A program made the translations under genes and the position numbers. 64,000 nt of DNA from positions 372,001-436,000 of the forward strand of contig JAOALD010000002.1 in assembly GCA_025153755.1 (NCBI GenBank), in the 5' to 3' direction. The DNA is from SAR92 clade bacterium H921. GTDB lineage: Bacteria; Pseudomonadota; Gammaproteobacteria; Pseudomonadales; Porticoccaceae. The notes under the pieces are model-generated. The model had not been told where the DNA came from. It saw only the letters and a program-made list of their open reading frames with translations, and searched no databases. Below are positions 28,902 to 37,750 of the stretch, piece after piece (within the stretch, counting starts at the first letter, position 1; each line of letters begins with the position of its first letter).

Positions 28902-29204
28902 AACTTACTCCTAACTATGGATGTAACCAGATAGTCTAGACACCGAGACAAATCTAGAGCCACCTCAAAGGTTGTTCTCATGAGTGCTTGGTTGCTAGTG
29001 CGTATTTTTTGATCTTCAAATGGTGCGCCGCCTTTGAAATACTGCAGGTCGCGCTTAATAGTCTAACGATTGAGTTTAATGATACTTGGGTTTATTAAAA
29101 TAGCCCTTAAGAACTAATACTTTAGTATTAGAGTGTTGGGTATTAAGCTGTGTCAGAGCACAAATTATGCTTGTTTTATCTTGTCAGGTCTGTATAACTT
29201 CGAT
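28902..29204. other. Intergenic region between the small gene and lysE-like gene
   Basis: About 300 bp without a convincing gene. It holds the ribosome site of the small reverse gene, two TCTAGA hexamers (28935-28940 and 28953-28958) and a perfect inverted repeat CTAATAC-TTTA-GTATTAG (29114-29131), possibly an operator. Promoters for both flanking genes must lie here but I cannot assign them with confidence. Confidence 0.5.
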
Positions 29205-29873
29205 ATGGACCTTATTTTCGACAGTAGTTTAACTGGAACGTTTTGGGTTTCGGTGACCCTTGCCTGCCTTTTTGGCGCCATGTCGCCTGGTCCGAGTCTG
29301 CTTATTATCGTTAATCACACTCTCTCCGAAGGCAGGATCGCAGGAATTATTGCGGCACTAACCCATGGTGTTACGGTAGGTTTTTTTGCTTTTATCGTTG
29401 CCTCAGGTCTGTCTTCGGCCATTGGTAGCAATCCAATATTGTTCGATGTGATACAGATTTTTGGGGGCCTTTTCTTGCTGTTTTTAGCCGTCAAAATGCT
29501 TTTTGCGCCATTAAAGAAAGATATAGATAAGGTTCTGGCTGTGCGTTCATCTCATTGGCGGGCTGCACGAGATGGGTTTATTGTTGCTCTGATCAACCCG
29601 AAGATACTACTATTTTTCACGGCATTATTCAGTCAGTTTGTAGGTCTTAACACTGAAGTCTGGGAAAAAATAACTCTGGGGCTCTTAGCAGGCGGCATAG
29701 ACGCTATCTGGTATATGTCGGTAGCCTTGATTATTGGCCACACAGGCACAGTGACAAGATTCCAAAGGCATAGTTGGTTGCTGGATAAGGTGTTTAGCTT
29801 ACTGCTATTTTTTATAGCTTGGCACGTTATTAAAGATCTCCTAGAGCGCGCGAGCCTCACATCGCTATTGTAA
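29205..29873 (+). CDS. LysE/RhtB family amino acid exporter
   Basis: 222 residues, about six membrane segments. The family N-terminus is clear: LACLFGAMSPGPSLLIIVNHTLSEGRIAGIIAALTHGVTVGFFAF, with the conserved SPGP motif near 24, and DGFIVALINPKILLFFTALFSQFV in the middle. Such proteins export amino acids or homoserine lactone-type solutes. I begin at the ATG at 29205 because the upstream 24 codons of open frame (to a TTG) show no hydrophobic or family character; no strong ribosome site supports either. Substrate unknown. Confidence 0.8.
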   Translation: MDLIFDSSLTGTFWVSVTLACLFGAMSPGPSLLIIVNHTLSEGRIAGIIAALTHGVTVGFFAFIVASGLSSAIGSNPILFDVIQIFGGLFLLFLAVKMLFAPLKKDIDKVLAVRSSHWRAARDGFIVALINPKILLFFTALFSQFVGLNTEVWEKITLGLLAGGIDAIWYMSVALIIGHTGTVTRFQRHSWLLDKVFSLLLFFIAWHVIKDLLERASLTSLL

Positions 29874-29931
29874 TCAGCGAGAATCATCCGTTAATCAATT
29901 CCGTCAACTTCCTGGCAAGGACTTTCCATCA

Positions 29932-30600
29932 ATGACATCATTTAAGGCACTTTACCAGCTGGCTGCTACAAATCGTGGAGGCAGAGAGCACCTCGAGGCG
30001 ATATTGCCCATTGCAGGGAGCAAGCAGCAGCTTCTCTCGCAATCTGATGATCGCTATCTGTCTATGATGACTCGCTGTATCTTTCGCGCCGGTTTTGTAT
30101 GGCGAGTTATTGATAACAAATGGCCTGGATTTGAAGCGGCTTTTGCTAACTTTAATCCATTAGCCGTGGCCCATTTTAGTGATGAACGTCTTGAGCAGCT
30201 TGGGCAAGATACAAGCATTGTGCGTAACTTTACTAAGATCGCGGCGGTGCGTAAAAATGCGGTTTATGTACTGGATAAGCAACGTAGTCATGGCAGTTTT
30301 GGTGCATTTATCGCAGACTGGCCGCAGGACAATATTATCGGGCTATGGTTGGAGCTAAAAAAACATGGTTGCAGACTCGGGGGTAACACCGGCCCTATGA
30401 TACTGCGCAGTATGGGCAAGGACACCTTTCTACTGACCCAGGATGTCTGTCATGCCTTGGTTAACCATGGTTTCATGCCCAAATTCAGTCCCACGGCGCA
30501 GCGTGATTTAAAGCTCGTTGAACAGGTCTTTGCCAATCTGCGCGCAGAGTCAGGGCGATCACTGTGCGAGATAAGTCGGATATTGGCTTGCACTGTATAA
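29932..30600 (+). CDS. DNA-3-methyladenine glycosylase I-like protein (HhH-GPD superfamily)
   Basis: 222 residues. Similarity to the Tag/TagA glycosylase family is seen in VWRVIDNKWPGFEAAFANFNPLAVAHFSDERLEQL, IVRNFTKIAAVRKNA, LKKHGCRLGGNTGPMILRSMGKDTFLLTQDV. The zinc-binding Cys/His set of E. coli Tag was not identified, so this belongs to the more distant group of methyladenine glycosylase I-like proteins. It would excise alkylated bases from DNA. Convergent with the DUF885 gene, 8 bp apart. Confidence 0.65.
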   Translation: MTSFKALYQLAATNRGGREHLEAILPIAGSKQQLLSQSDDRYLSMMTRCIFRAGFVWRVIDNKWPGFEAAFANFNPLAVAHFSDERLEQLGQDTSIVRNFTKIAAVRKNAVYVLDKQRSHGSFGAFIADWPQDNIIGLWLELKKHGCRLGGNTGPMILRSMGKDTFLLTQDVCHALVNHGFMPKFSPTAQRDLKLVEQVFANLRAESGRSLCEISRILACTV

Positions 30601-30608
30601 CTTAGACT

Positions 30609-32420
30609 TTAGTGAACTAATGAATCTGCTATCCAAGCGTTAACATTGTCCTCAAGTACACTCAGAGGCACTGAGCCATCTTTTAGCACTACATCGTGAA
30701 ACTGACGTATATCGAACTTGCTTCCGAGGGCTTCTGCTGCATCGGTGCGTAATTGCTGAATTTTCAACATACCAATCTTGTAAGCAGTAGCCTGTGATGG
30801 CATCACAATATAGCGTTCAATTTGTCGGACATTGTAACTCTGGGAATGGGGAACATTGGCTGCCATGTAATTAAGAGCCTGTTGACGAGTCCATCGTTTG
30901 GCATGAATACCGGTATCAACTACTAGACGACAGGCCCGATAGAGTTCTCCTGATAAGCGTCCAAAGTCTGAGTAGGGGTCTTCGTAGAGCCCTATTTCTT
31001 TGGGTACTAACTCTGAGTAGAGTCCCCAGCCTTCAATGAATGCAGTATGACCGCCGAAGAGGCGAAACTTGGGTAAATTTTTAAGTTCTTGAGCAATCGA
31101 TATCTGCATATGATGGCCAGGTAAACCCTCATGGTAGGCTAGTGCCTCAAGTTGATAGATTGCCATATCGCTCATGCGATAGAGGTTGGCGAAATAGGTT
31201 CCCGGGCGACTGCCATCTGGTGCTGGGCTCTGGTAAAACGCTTGACCTGCGGAGGCTTCACGAAAAGGCTCTACTGCCTTGACCTGCAATGTGGCTTTTG
31301 GCTTAGTAATAAACAACTCGTCAAGACGACTTTGCATATTGTCTATTACCGCGGTTACTCGATCTAGATAGGCCTGTCTGCCTGAACTGGTATCCGGATA
31401 ATAGAATTGCTCGTCATTGCGGGTAAAGTCAAAGAACGCCTTGAGGTCGCCGACAAAGTTAACTGTTTTCATAATAGTGCGCATTTCATCTTGAATACGC
31501 TGCACTTCTGCTATGCCAATCTGATGGATTTCATCTGCACCTAAGTTAGTGGTGGTGGTGCGTTGAAGAGCAAAATTATAAAACGCTTCACCATCTGGGA
31601 ATTTCCATACCCCATCCCTGTTATCGGCTCGGCCTTGCTGCATCGATAAATAGTGGTGCAACTTACGGTAGCCTGTTTCTAAATGGGTCACCATGGCTGT
31701 CTGTGCGTCTGTGAGCAGTTGTTGTTGTTCTGCGTCCGCTAGTTTAAGCACGGCGATCTTGGCGCGAAAATCTGCCAAGATAGTGCCGTCCTTGTCGCCC
31801 GGCTTAAATGGCGCTCCAGAGGTGATATTTTCAATCGACTCTAGTACGAGAGGAAACACGAATCGCGGAGGAATAATACCCTTAGCCTCTCGAATTTTTA
31901 GCTGCTCCAGCAGTTGCTCTATAAGCCGGGAGGTGTTTTTGATACGACCTATATAGGCTTGGGCATCTTGGCGATTGACGATCAGATGTTGGTTAATTAA
32001 AAACGAGGGCACCATGCTGTGTACGCCGAACATTTGATTAACCGGGTATGTGTGATAACGCCATTGATGGGCGTCCAGGGTCAGCTTGGCCTGTTCAATA
32101 AACATTTTGACACTCAGTTGCGCAGACGGATCAAGCGCTGAGGTATCGATGGCTCTGACGGTAGCAATATGTCGCCGAGTCATTTCTAGACTTCGCTGGC
32201 TGGAGGCTTCGGAGATGTCGTCCCATTCGTCGTAGCGCTCGCGCATGCCCAAATAGGCCATTGATTGAGGACTAAGACGCACCTGTTCCATAAAAAGAGA
32301 GTCTAAAAGGGCAATGGCTTGCTCTGATGCCAGAGCCCTATCAGTAGTTTTGGTGGCACAGGCACAGAGAAATAATATAGCGCCGAGGGCTAGAGGTATA
32401 GTTTTTAAAAAGCGGGTCAT
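30609..32420 (-). CDS. DUF885 lipoprotein, putative metallopeptidase
   Basis: 603 residues. The N-terminus MTRFLKTIPLALGAILFLCAC carries a lipobox (LCAC) with Cys near 20, predicting a signal peptidase II-processed lipoprotein. The next residues (Ala-Thr) lack an inner-membrane retention Asp at +2, suggesting outer-membrane sorting. A zinc-type motif YHEGLPGHHMQ (near 430) plus a downstream GGHTAFIEGWGLYSE motif is typical of DUF885, which is distantly related to carboxypeptidase Taq (M32). It likely cleaves peptides in the periplasm. AAGGATT precedes the ATG. No neighbour gives a pathway. Confidence 0.85.
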   Translation of the reverse strand: MTRFLKTIPLALGAILFLCACATKTTDRALASEQAIALLDSLFMEQVRLSPQSMAYLGMRERYDEWDDISEASSQRSLEMTRRHIATVRAIDTSALDPSAQLSVKMFIEQAKLTLDAHQWRYHTYPVNQMFGVHSMVPSFLINQHLIVNRQDAQAYIGRIKNTSRLIEQLLEQLKIREAKGIIPPRFVFPLVLESIENITSGAPFKPGDKDGTILADFRAKIAVLKLADAEQQQLLTDAQTAMVTHLETGYRKLHHYLSMQQGRADNRDGVWKFPDGEAFYNFALQRTTTTNLGADEIHQIGIAEVQRIQDEMRTIMKTVNFVGDLKAFFDFTRNDEQFYYPDTSSGRQAYLDRVTAVIDNMQSRLDELFITKPKATLQVKAVEPFREASAGQAFYQSPAPDGSRPGTYFANLYRMSDMAIYQLEALAYHEGLPGHHMQISIAQELKNLPKFRLFGGHTAFIEGWGLYSELVPKEIGLYEDPYSDFGRLSGELYRACRLVVDTGIHAKRWTRQQALNYMAANVPHSQSYNVRQIERYIVMPSQATAYKIGMLKIQQLRTDAAEALGSKFDIRQFHDVVLKDGSVPLSVLEDNVNAWIADSLVH

Positions 32421-32541
32421 GGTTAATCCTTTATGTTATTTCCACTTTAACCTTGATTACAAAATTAGCGCATAGTTTAGAAAGAAAATTTTTTCTTAAT
32501 CATCTACCACTAGCTAAGGCCTAATGATAGACTACCGCCGT

Positions 32542-32617
32542 TTCCTAAGGGGCGGTCAATTAACAATGACCTGAGATGTACCCTTCGAACCTGATCCGGA
32601 TTATACCGGCGTAGGAA
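32542..32617 (+). ncRNA. TPP riboswitch (THI element)
   Basis: The hallmark core is present: CTGAGATGTACCC (32571-32583), then ACCTGATCCGGATTATACCGG (32590-32609) and GCGTAGGAA. P1 pairs TTCCTA (32542-32547) with TAGGAA (32612-32617); P3 pairs GGTC (32554-32557) with GACC (32568-32571); P4/P5 pair CCGG with CCGG around the ATTATA. It lies 79 bp before the TonB receptor ATG and must sense thiamine diphosphate to control the operon that follows. ACCGCC (32534-32539) can also pair with GGCGGT (32551-32556), which would compete with P1-P2. Confidence 0.95.
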
Positions 32618-32695
32618 TAGGACTAAAATGCTTATGTGCCCTTCACTCCGTCTTTATCTCCGGGTCTCCTTAACGCACTGTTACTGAGGCTCTAT

Positions 32696-34816
32696 ATGTA
32701 CAAATTTAATCTCTGCGCGATATTTTTTAGCAAAATTGTCGGGCTGTTTTTTCTGGCTGTGACTTCCACAGCTTCAATGGCTAATCTGACAATTGACGAG
32801 GTCGTCGTGACCTCTGACTTTCGTGATACAGGTCTTTTAAAAACTGCGGCCAGTATTACTGTAATGGACAGTCAGACCATAGCGCAGCGCCAGGCTCGTC
32901 ATCTCGAGCAGTTAATCAACCTAGCACCTAATGTCAATTTTTCCAGTGGCGCATCTCGAGGTCGCTTTATTCAGATCCGTGGTATTGGCGAGCGCAGTCA
33001 GTTTATTGAGCCCCTCAATCCCTCCGTGGGTATTTTGGTCGATGGAATCGACTTTACCGGGATTGCCGGTGCGGCTACCACCATGGATATAGCGCAGGTA
33101 GAGGTCTTACGCGGTCCTCAGGGAACACTCTATGGCGCAAATGCTTTGGCCGGATTGATCAATTTACGCTCTAACCAACCCAGCACAAAAACCAAGGGCA
33201 ATCTGGGAATTACACTTGGAGAATATAATACACGGACAGTTTCTGCGGCCCTAGGTGGCCCCTTGAATGAGACTGTGGGTTATCGTTTTGCTGTGCAACA
33301 GCATAGTAGTGATGGCTATATTAACAATGATTTTTTACAGCGCGACGACACCGACAACATCGATGAATTGAGTGTGCGATCAATCTTTGATTGGCAGGCT
33401 AGCGACATGTTAGATCTCAAGCTAACGATGTTTCATGTTGACGTAGACAATGGTTACGATGCTTTTTCACTGGACAATACACGTCATACTCTATCCGATA
33501 ACCCAGGTCATGATCGTCAGGAGTCAACTGCAGTGGCATTGCGAAGTAACTGGAGCGGCTCTAATAATTTTACATTAATAAGTTTAATTAGCTTTGCCGA
33601 TAATGATCTAGAGTACGGGTATGATGAGGACTGGGCGTATGGAGAGCAGCTGTGCGTCGATTTTTCCTGCCCCTACAACGATCCCTACAACTCTGTAGAT
33701 AACTACATTCGCGAGCGAACAAATGGGAGCATAGATATAAGGCTGATATCACCAGAGTCGGCACGAATTTTCGATGGCTCCACAGACTGGGTGGCGGGAG
33801 TTTATTTGCGTGAGCAGGACGAGCAATTATTGCGTCAATATGGTGGTGATTTTACCAGCGACTTTGATACCACCAACCAGGCGGTTTATGGCCAGCTAGA
33901 TCTGCACCTGTCCCAAGCACTGCGTCTGAGCGCAGGGGTGCGATTTGAAAATCGTAAAGCCAGTTATAACGATAGCGATCTGGTGGATCATCGGGTTGAT
34001 GAAGATACATGGGGTGGTCGTATTGCCCTGCAATATCAGCCGTCTTTACAGTTAATGGTGTATGGATTGGTGTCACGGGGTTACAAGGCGGGCGGCATAA
34101 ACAGTAATCCAATGGTGGCCGAACAGGATCGTGAATTTGATACTGAGTTTATGCTCAATTATGAATTGGGAGCCAAAGGTCGCTGGTTTGATGATGCACT
34201 GCAGGCTCAGCTAGCTGTGTTCTATCAGCAACGGGATGATATTCAGATTAAACAGACTTTCGTTGAACCTCGAGAAGTGGAAGGTGGTTTGAGCTTTACC
34301 GACTATTTCGGCAATTCCGCGCAGGGCAAAAACTACGGTATTGAACTTGAATTTAGCTGGTTCCCTAGTGAGACATTGGCTCTATTTGGTAGCCTGGGTC
34401 TGTTAGAAACTGAATTTGATATCCCTCTTTCTCAGGACCTTGATAGTCGTGACCAAGCCCATGCTCCTGCCTATCAATTTTCACTTGGGGCCAGAGTACA
34501 GTTTACTGATAGTTTAGCCTTAAGCCTTGACGTTGAAGGGAAAGATGACTTTTATCTCTCATCTAGCCATGGCGAAAAATCCAAATCTTACGAACTATTA
34601 AATGCCAACCTGACCTATATACTTGGCGATTGGGAACTGTCTCTTTGGGGGCGCAACCTGTTCGATGACGAGGTGATTATAAGAGGCTTTAATTTTGCCG
34701 GTTTTAGTGGCAATGCCTATTACGGTAATGACCCGCGCAAGGGCTGGATCACTGAGTCATACTACCAGCTAGCCGCTCCTCGAGTTATTGGGTTCAGCGG
34801 TAAATATGACTTTTAA
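32696..34816 (+). CDS. TonB-dependent outer-membrane receptor, probably for thiamine
   Basis: 706 residues. A signal peptide (FFSKIVGLFFLAVTSTASMA) leads to a mature start with a TonB-box-like TIDEVVVTS; the plug domain shows IQIRGIGERSQF, VDGIDFTG, VEVLRGPQGTLYGANALAGLINL, and the barrel ends in an aromatic residue (SGKYDF). I start at the ATG at 32696 with GAGG six bases upstream; a GTG 20 codons earlier has no signal-like sequence. The TPP riboswitch in its leader and thiamine genes behind it indicate transport of thiamine or a precursor across the outer membrane, the role proposed for riboswitch-linked receptors. Confidence 0.88.
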   Translation: MYKFNLCAIFFSKIVGLFFLAVTSTASMANLTIDEVVVTSDFRDTGLLKTAASITVMDSQTIAQRQARHLEQLINLAPNVNFSSGASRGRFIQIRGIGERSQFIEPLNPSVGILVDGIDFTGIAGAATTMDIAQVEVLRGPQGTLYGANALAGLINLRSNQPSTKTKGNLGITLGEYNTRTVSAALGGPLNETVGYRFAVQQHSSDGYINNDFLQRDDTDNIDELSVRSIFDWQASDMLDLKLTMFHVDVDNGYDAFSLDNTRHTLSDNPGHDRQESTAVALRSNWSGSNNFTLISLISFADNDLEYGYDEDWAYGEQLCVDFSCPYNDPYNSVDNYIRERTNGSIDIRLISPESARIFDGSTDWVAGVYLREQDEQLLRQYGGDFTSDFDTTNQAVYGQLDLHLSQALRLSAGVRFENRKASYNDSDLVDHRVDEDTWGGRIALQYQPSLQLMVYGLVSRGYKAGGINSNPMVAEQDREFDTEFMLNYELGAKGRWFDDALQAQLAVFYQQRDDIQIKQTFVEPREVEGGLSFTDYFGNSAQGKNYGIELEFSWFPSETLALFGSLGLLETEFDIPLSQDLDSRDQAHAPAYQFSLGARVQFTDSLALSLDVEGKDDFYLSSSHGEKSKSYELLNANLTYILGDWELSLWGRNLFDDEVIIRGFNFAGFSGNAYYGNDPRKGWITESYYQLAAPRVIGFSGKYDF

Positions 34817-34834
34817 CCTTCAAGGCGCACAAAA

Positions 34835-35086
34835 ATGGAAGTGACTGTTGATATAAGCATGTACCCAAATCGAGAGGATTTTATTCCCCCAATTGAGGGT
34901 TTTATTGAGAAAATTAATCGTTTTGATAATCTCAAAGTGTCGACTTTTCCAACTAGCACCGTGGTGCAGGGTGAATATGAATTCGCTATGAGGGCAGTGC
35001 AGGACACCATTGCTGAGTGTTATAAGGAATTTAATATGGCTATTTATGTAGTAAAAATCATACCTGGTTATGAGGCGCTGAAGTAA
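34835..35086 (+). CDS. Thiamine-binding protein (MTH1187/YkoF-type, DUF77)
   Basis: 83 residues, soluble. The sequence (VTVDISMYPNREDFIPPIEGFI...VSTFPTSTVVQGEYE...CYKEFNMAIYVVKIIPG) fits the Thiamine_BP/DUF77 ferredoxin-like fold. Small members bind thiamine in the cytoplasm; here it could hand incoming thiamine to the kinase. AAGG is close upstream. Its stop overlaps the permease start by one base (TAATG), which supports translational coupling. Confidence 0.8.
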   Translation: MEVTVDISMYPNREDFIPPIEGFIEKINRFDNLKVSTFPTSTVVQGEYEFAMRAVQDTIAECYKEFNMAIYVVKIIPGYEALK

Positions 35087-35685
35087 TGTTTGACTGGGTT
35101 AATCTAGAGACAGTGGCGGTAGCTTTATCTATCGCCTATCTCATTTTAGCAATGAAAGAAAATAGTCTTTGTTGGTACTGTGCCTTTGTAAGTACCGCTA
35201 TTTATGTTGTGATTTTTGGTGATGTCAGCCTATATATGGAGTCCGCCCTAAATGGTTACTATATGGCCATGGCTATCTATGGTTGGTACCAATGGCAACG
35301 GGGAGGTTCGGCAAATCAGGGTGTTGCTCTGTCTATTTGGACTACTCGGCAGCACTTTATGGCCATTGGTCTAATTCTATTGGCAACGGTTATTTCCGGA
35401 TACTTACTAACAGTCACCACTGAGGCTAGGCTACCATATATCGATTCATTTACCACCTGGGCCAGTGTTGTGACCACGGTTATGGTGGCGCGCAAAGTAC
35501 TAGAGAACTGGTTGTATTGGATTGTTATTAATAGCGTCTCTATATTTTTGTACATCGATAGAGAGTTATACCAAACGGCAGCCATGTTTGTTGTTTATTT
35601 AGTGTTGGCCATCATTGGTTATTTTACTTGGAGAAAAAACTATCTCGAACAGGACTCATATACTGCTCAAGCAAACTCTAGCTAA
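35086..35685 (+). CDS. pnuT: PnuC-family permease, probably thiamine (PnuT)
   Basis: 199 residues, six to seven hydrophobic segments. PnuC features are the WYCAFVSTAIYV and YYMAMAIYGWYQWQRGG (WYxW-x-G) tracts and the conserved aromatic TM segments. Classical PnuC moves nicotinamide riboside; riboswitch-controlled PnuT members take up thiamine. Together with the receptor, binding protein and kinase, thiamine is the likely cargo. It overlaps the kinase frame by up to 70 bp at its 3-prime end. Confidence 0.85.
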   Translation: MFDWVNLETVAVALSIAYLILAMKENSLCWYCAFVSTAIYVVIFGDVSLYMESALNGYYMAMAIYGWYQWQRGGSANQGVALSIWTTRQHFMAIGLILLATVISGYLLTVTTEARLPYIDSFTTWASVVTTVMVARKVLENWLYWIVINSVSIFLYIDRELYQTAAMFVVYLVLAIIGYFTWRKNYLEQDSYTAQANSS

Positions 35686-36403
35686 TTGGCCTCAGTGGAT
35701 AATTAATACCGAGCAGCAGCTCACAGATCCTCCAAAGCTAATTCGAGAGTTGACTGGGGGCAAGACCAATGACACATTTCTCGTCGCCTCAGGGGATTTC
35801 AAAGCGGTAGTAAGAGTTAATTCTCCAGTCGGTGCGTCTCTGGGGATCGATCGCGAGCGCGAGGCTCAGATACTTAGGCTATTGGCGCCAAGTGGTATTA
35901 TTCCAAAGACTTTTTACTGTACCAACGATGTATTGGTAAGCGAATATATTGAGGGGCAGCATCCAACCGCTATGGCCTTAAAAAACCCTTCAACCATGGA
36001 GGCTGTTTGTTCAGCCTTAAGGGCTATTCAGAGAGTTCCTATGCCTAATGGGGTACCACGTAATTACCTACAATACTGTCGTGGCTATCTCGATCAGCTC
36101 ACCGATGACTGTGTTGCTCCTGAGCTTAGAAAAGAGATCGAAATTGCGGCAAAGGCCGTAGATATTGGACAGTGGCATCCAGTAATTTGTCACCATGACC
36201 TGGTACCACAAAATATTATCTTAAATACTGATGGTGCCAGAATTATCGATTGGGAATATGCGGCTCTTGGGCATCCTGAGCTAGACTTTCTGCGTCTCTA
36301 TGGCCTTGATTATACTAAGACCAATAGTCAAAAGGGCGTCTTGGAGCCATTGTTTAAAGTGCAGCAGGCAATGGACAAACTTTGGCTAGCTGTGCAGCTT
36401 TAG
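35615..36403 (+). CDS. Thiamine kinase-like phosphotransferase (APH fold)
   Basis: 262 residues as drawn. Aminoglycoside-phosphotransferase-type kinase: glycine-rich LTGGKTNDTFLV, the catalytic loop ICHHDLVPQNIILN near 195 and the metal-binding RIIDWEYAALGHPE near 208. IDWEYA is a ThiK/choline-kinase-like feature. It would phosphorylate thiamine to thiamine monophosphate (salvage). The start is unresolved: the first in-frame start codon is TTG at 35615 with no ribosome site; GGAG lies 8 bases before an ATC at 35642 and AGGA lies 8 before CTG at 35663. All options overlap pnuT. No ATG, GTG or TTG with a ribosome site exists. Confidence 0.8.
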   Translation: MVILLGEKTISNRTHILLKQTLANWPQWIINTEQQLTDPPKLIRELTGGKTNDTFLVASGDFKAVVRVNSPVGASLGIDREREAQILRLLAPSGIIPKTFYCTNDVLVSEYIEGQHPTAMALKNPSTMEAVCSALRAIQRVPMPNGVPRNYLQYCRGYLDQLTDDCVAPELRKEIEIAAKAVDIGQWHPVICHHDLVPQNIILNTDGARIIDWEYAALGHPELDFLRLYGLDYTKTNSQKGVLEPLFKVQQAMDKLWLAVQL

Positions 36404-36415
36404 TGAGAAAAAATT

Positions 36416-36784
36416 ATGAGCGATAGTTACAATACTTTAACGGCTGAAGAGAAGTATGTGATTCAGCAAAAGGGCACAGAGCGGCCTTTTGTAGGGATCT
36501 ACACCGATCATTTTGATGGCGGTCACTATGTGTGTAAGCAATGCGATGCACCCCTTTATAAGTCAGAGCACAAGTTTTCTTCTCATTGTGGCTGGCCCAG
36601 TTTTGATGACGAGATTGCCGGCGCAGTAAAGCGTGAGCTCGATGCAGATGGCAGGCGTATTGAAATCCTATGTGCTAATTGCGGTGGCCATCTTGGTCAT
36701 GTATTTGATGGTGAAGGATACACCGCGAAAAATACTAGGCACTGTGTTAACAGCATTTCTATGAAGTTTATTGCCTCTGATTAG
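36416..36784 (+). CDS. msrB: Methionine-R-sulfoxide reductase B
   Basis: 122 residues, single-domain MsrB. It reduces protein Met-R-sulfoxide. Zinc cysteine pairs YVCKQC and [12 protein letters not shown] and the catalytic cysteine [11 protein letters not shown] (equivalent to RYCVNS) are present. Shorter than E. coli MsrB (137). Located 12 bp after the kinase gene, so it may be co-transcribed with the thiamine operon by read-through. Convergent with yajQ. Confidence 0.94.
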   Translation: MSDSYNTLTAEEKYVIQQKGTERPFVGIYTDHFDGGHYVCKQCDAPLYKSEHKFSSHCGWPSFDDEIAGAVKRELDADGRRIEILCANCGGHLGHVFDGEGYTAKNTRHCVNSISMKFIASD

Positions 36785-36796
36785 TAAATGGGGCGC

Positions 36797-37282
36797 CTAG
36801 TCTCTGAAATTTTTAAATTGAAAGGGCTGACCTAGATCTGCTTCACGCACCATGGCCATTACGGTCTGTAGGTCATCACGCTTTTTACCGCTGATTCTAA
36901 CCTCATCACCCTGCACCGCAGCCTGAATCTTAAGTTTTTTCTCTTTCACCAGTTTAATCAGCTTTTTACTGACATCAGGAGCGATTCCCTGTTTGAAACT
37001 CACCTGTAATGAGAAGGTCTTACCGCTGTGCAGTGCCTCGTTATTACATTCTATAACGGTTGGGTCTATACCCCGTTTAACTAACTGTATACGCAAGATA
37101 TCCAATAGCTGTTGGCATTGAAAATCAGCTTCAGCCTTAAGGGTAACAATATCATCATTTAGACTGATGCTGGCGTCGACACCGCGAAAGTCAAATCTAG
37201 TAGTCAACTCACGGCTGGCGTTGTCAGTGGCGTTAAGTATCTCGGCTGAATCAATTTCAGAAACAATATCTAAACTGGGCAT
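36797..37282 (-). CDS. yajQ: YajQ family protein (UPF0234), cyclic-di-GMP binding-type
   Basis: 161 residues. Clear YajQ pattern: [78 protein letters not shown]. The fold is two ferredoxin-like domains. Members in Xanthomonas bind cyclic di-GMP and act as transcription co-regulators; whether that applies here is unknown. Confidence 0.95.
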   Translation of the reverse strand: MPSLDIVSEIDSAEILNATDNASRELTTRFDFRGVDASISLNDDIVTLKAEADFQCQQLLDILRIQLVKRGIDPTVIECNNEALHSGKTFSLQVSFKQGIAPDVSKKLIKLVKEKKLKIQAAVQGDEVRISGKKRDDLQTVMAMVREADLGQPFQFKNFRD

Positions 37283-37363
37283 GTATTAGCTCACCTAAGG
37301 CAAATTGGGTTATCATTTTAAACTACAGTAGCCTTGTAAATCTAACAACAGATGGACTAATCA

Positions 37364-37750
37364 GTGAACAATTGTATCTGTGGAAGTGGTAAGGCCTTTA
37401 GCCACTGCTGCGAACCGGTTTTACGCGGAAAAATATTGGCCAAAACACCAGAGCAGCTGATGCGTTCGCGCTTTAGTGCCTATGCTTTGGGGGGCCATGG
37501 TGAATATCTACTCAAAACTTGGTTTGCACCTATGGCAAAGGGTTTAACCATTGAAGAGCTGTCTAGTCAAGATTTGCAGTGGAAGTCACTCGAGGTGCTT
37601 GGCTCCGGAGTTAAAGATAGCCAGGGTTGGGTAGAATTTAAAGCTACATACACTGATGAGGGCAGAAATAAGATACTCCATGAAAAGTCGGTATTTACCC
37701 TAAATGGTGCTAGTTGGTTTTATATCGGCGGTGAAATTAAATCTGCATAA
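37364..37750 (+). CDS. YchJ family protein (UPF0225)
   Basis: 128 residues. An N-terminal CICGSGKAFSHCCEPVLRG zinc-binding SEC-C-like motif is followed by TPEQLMRSRFSAYALGGHGEYLLKTW, the YchJ signature. Function is unknown; an NTF2-like fold is predicted for the family. The start is GTG; no better codon precedes the CxCxSG motif. Confidence 0.9.
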   Translation: MNNCICGSGKAFSHCCEPVLRGKILAKTPEQLMRSRFSAYALGGHGEYLLKTWFAPMAKGLTIEELSSQDLQWKSLEVLGSGVKDSQGWVEFKATYTDEGRNKILHEKSVFTLNGASWFYIGGEIKSA

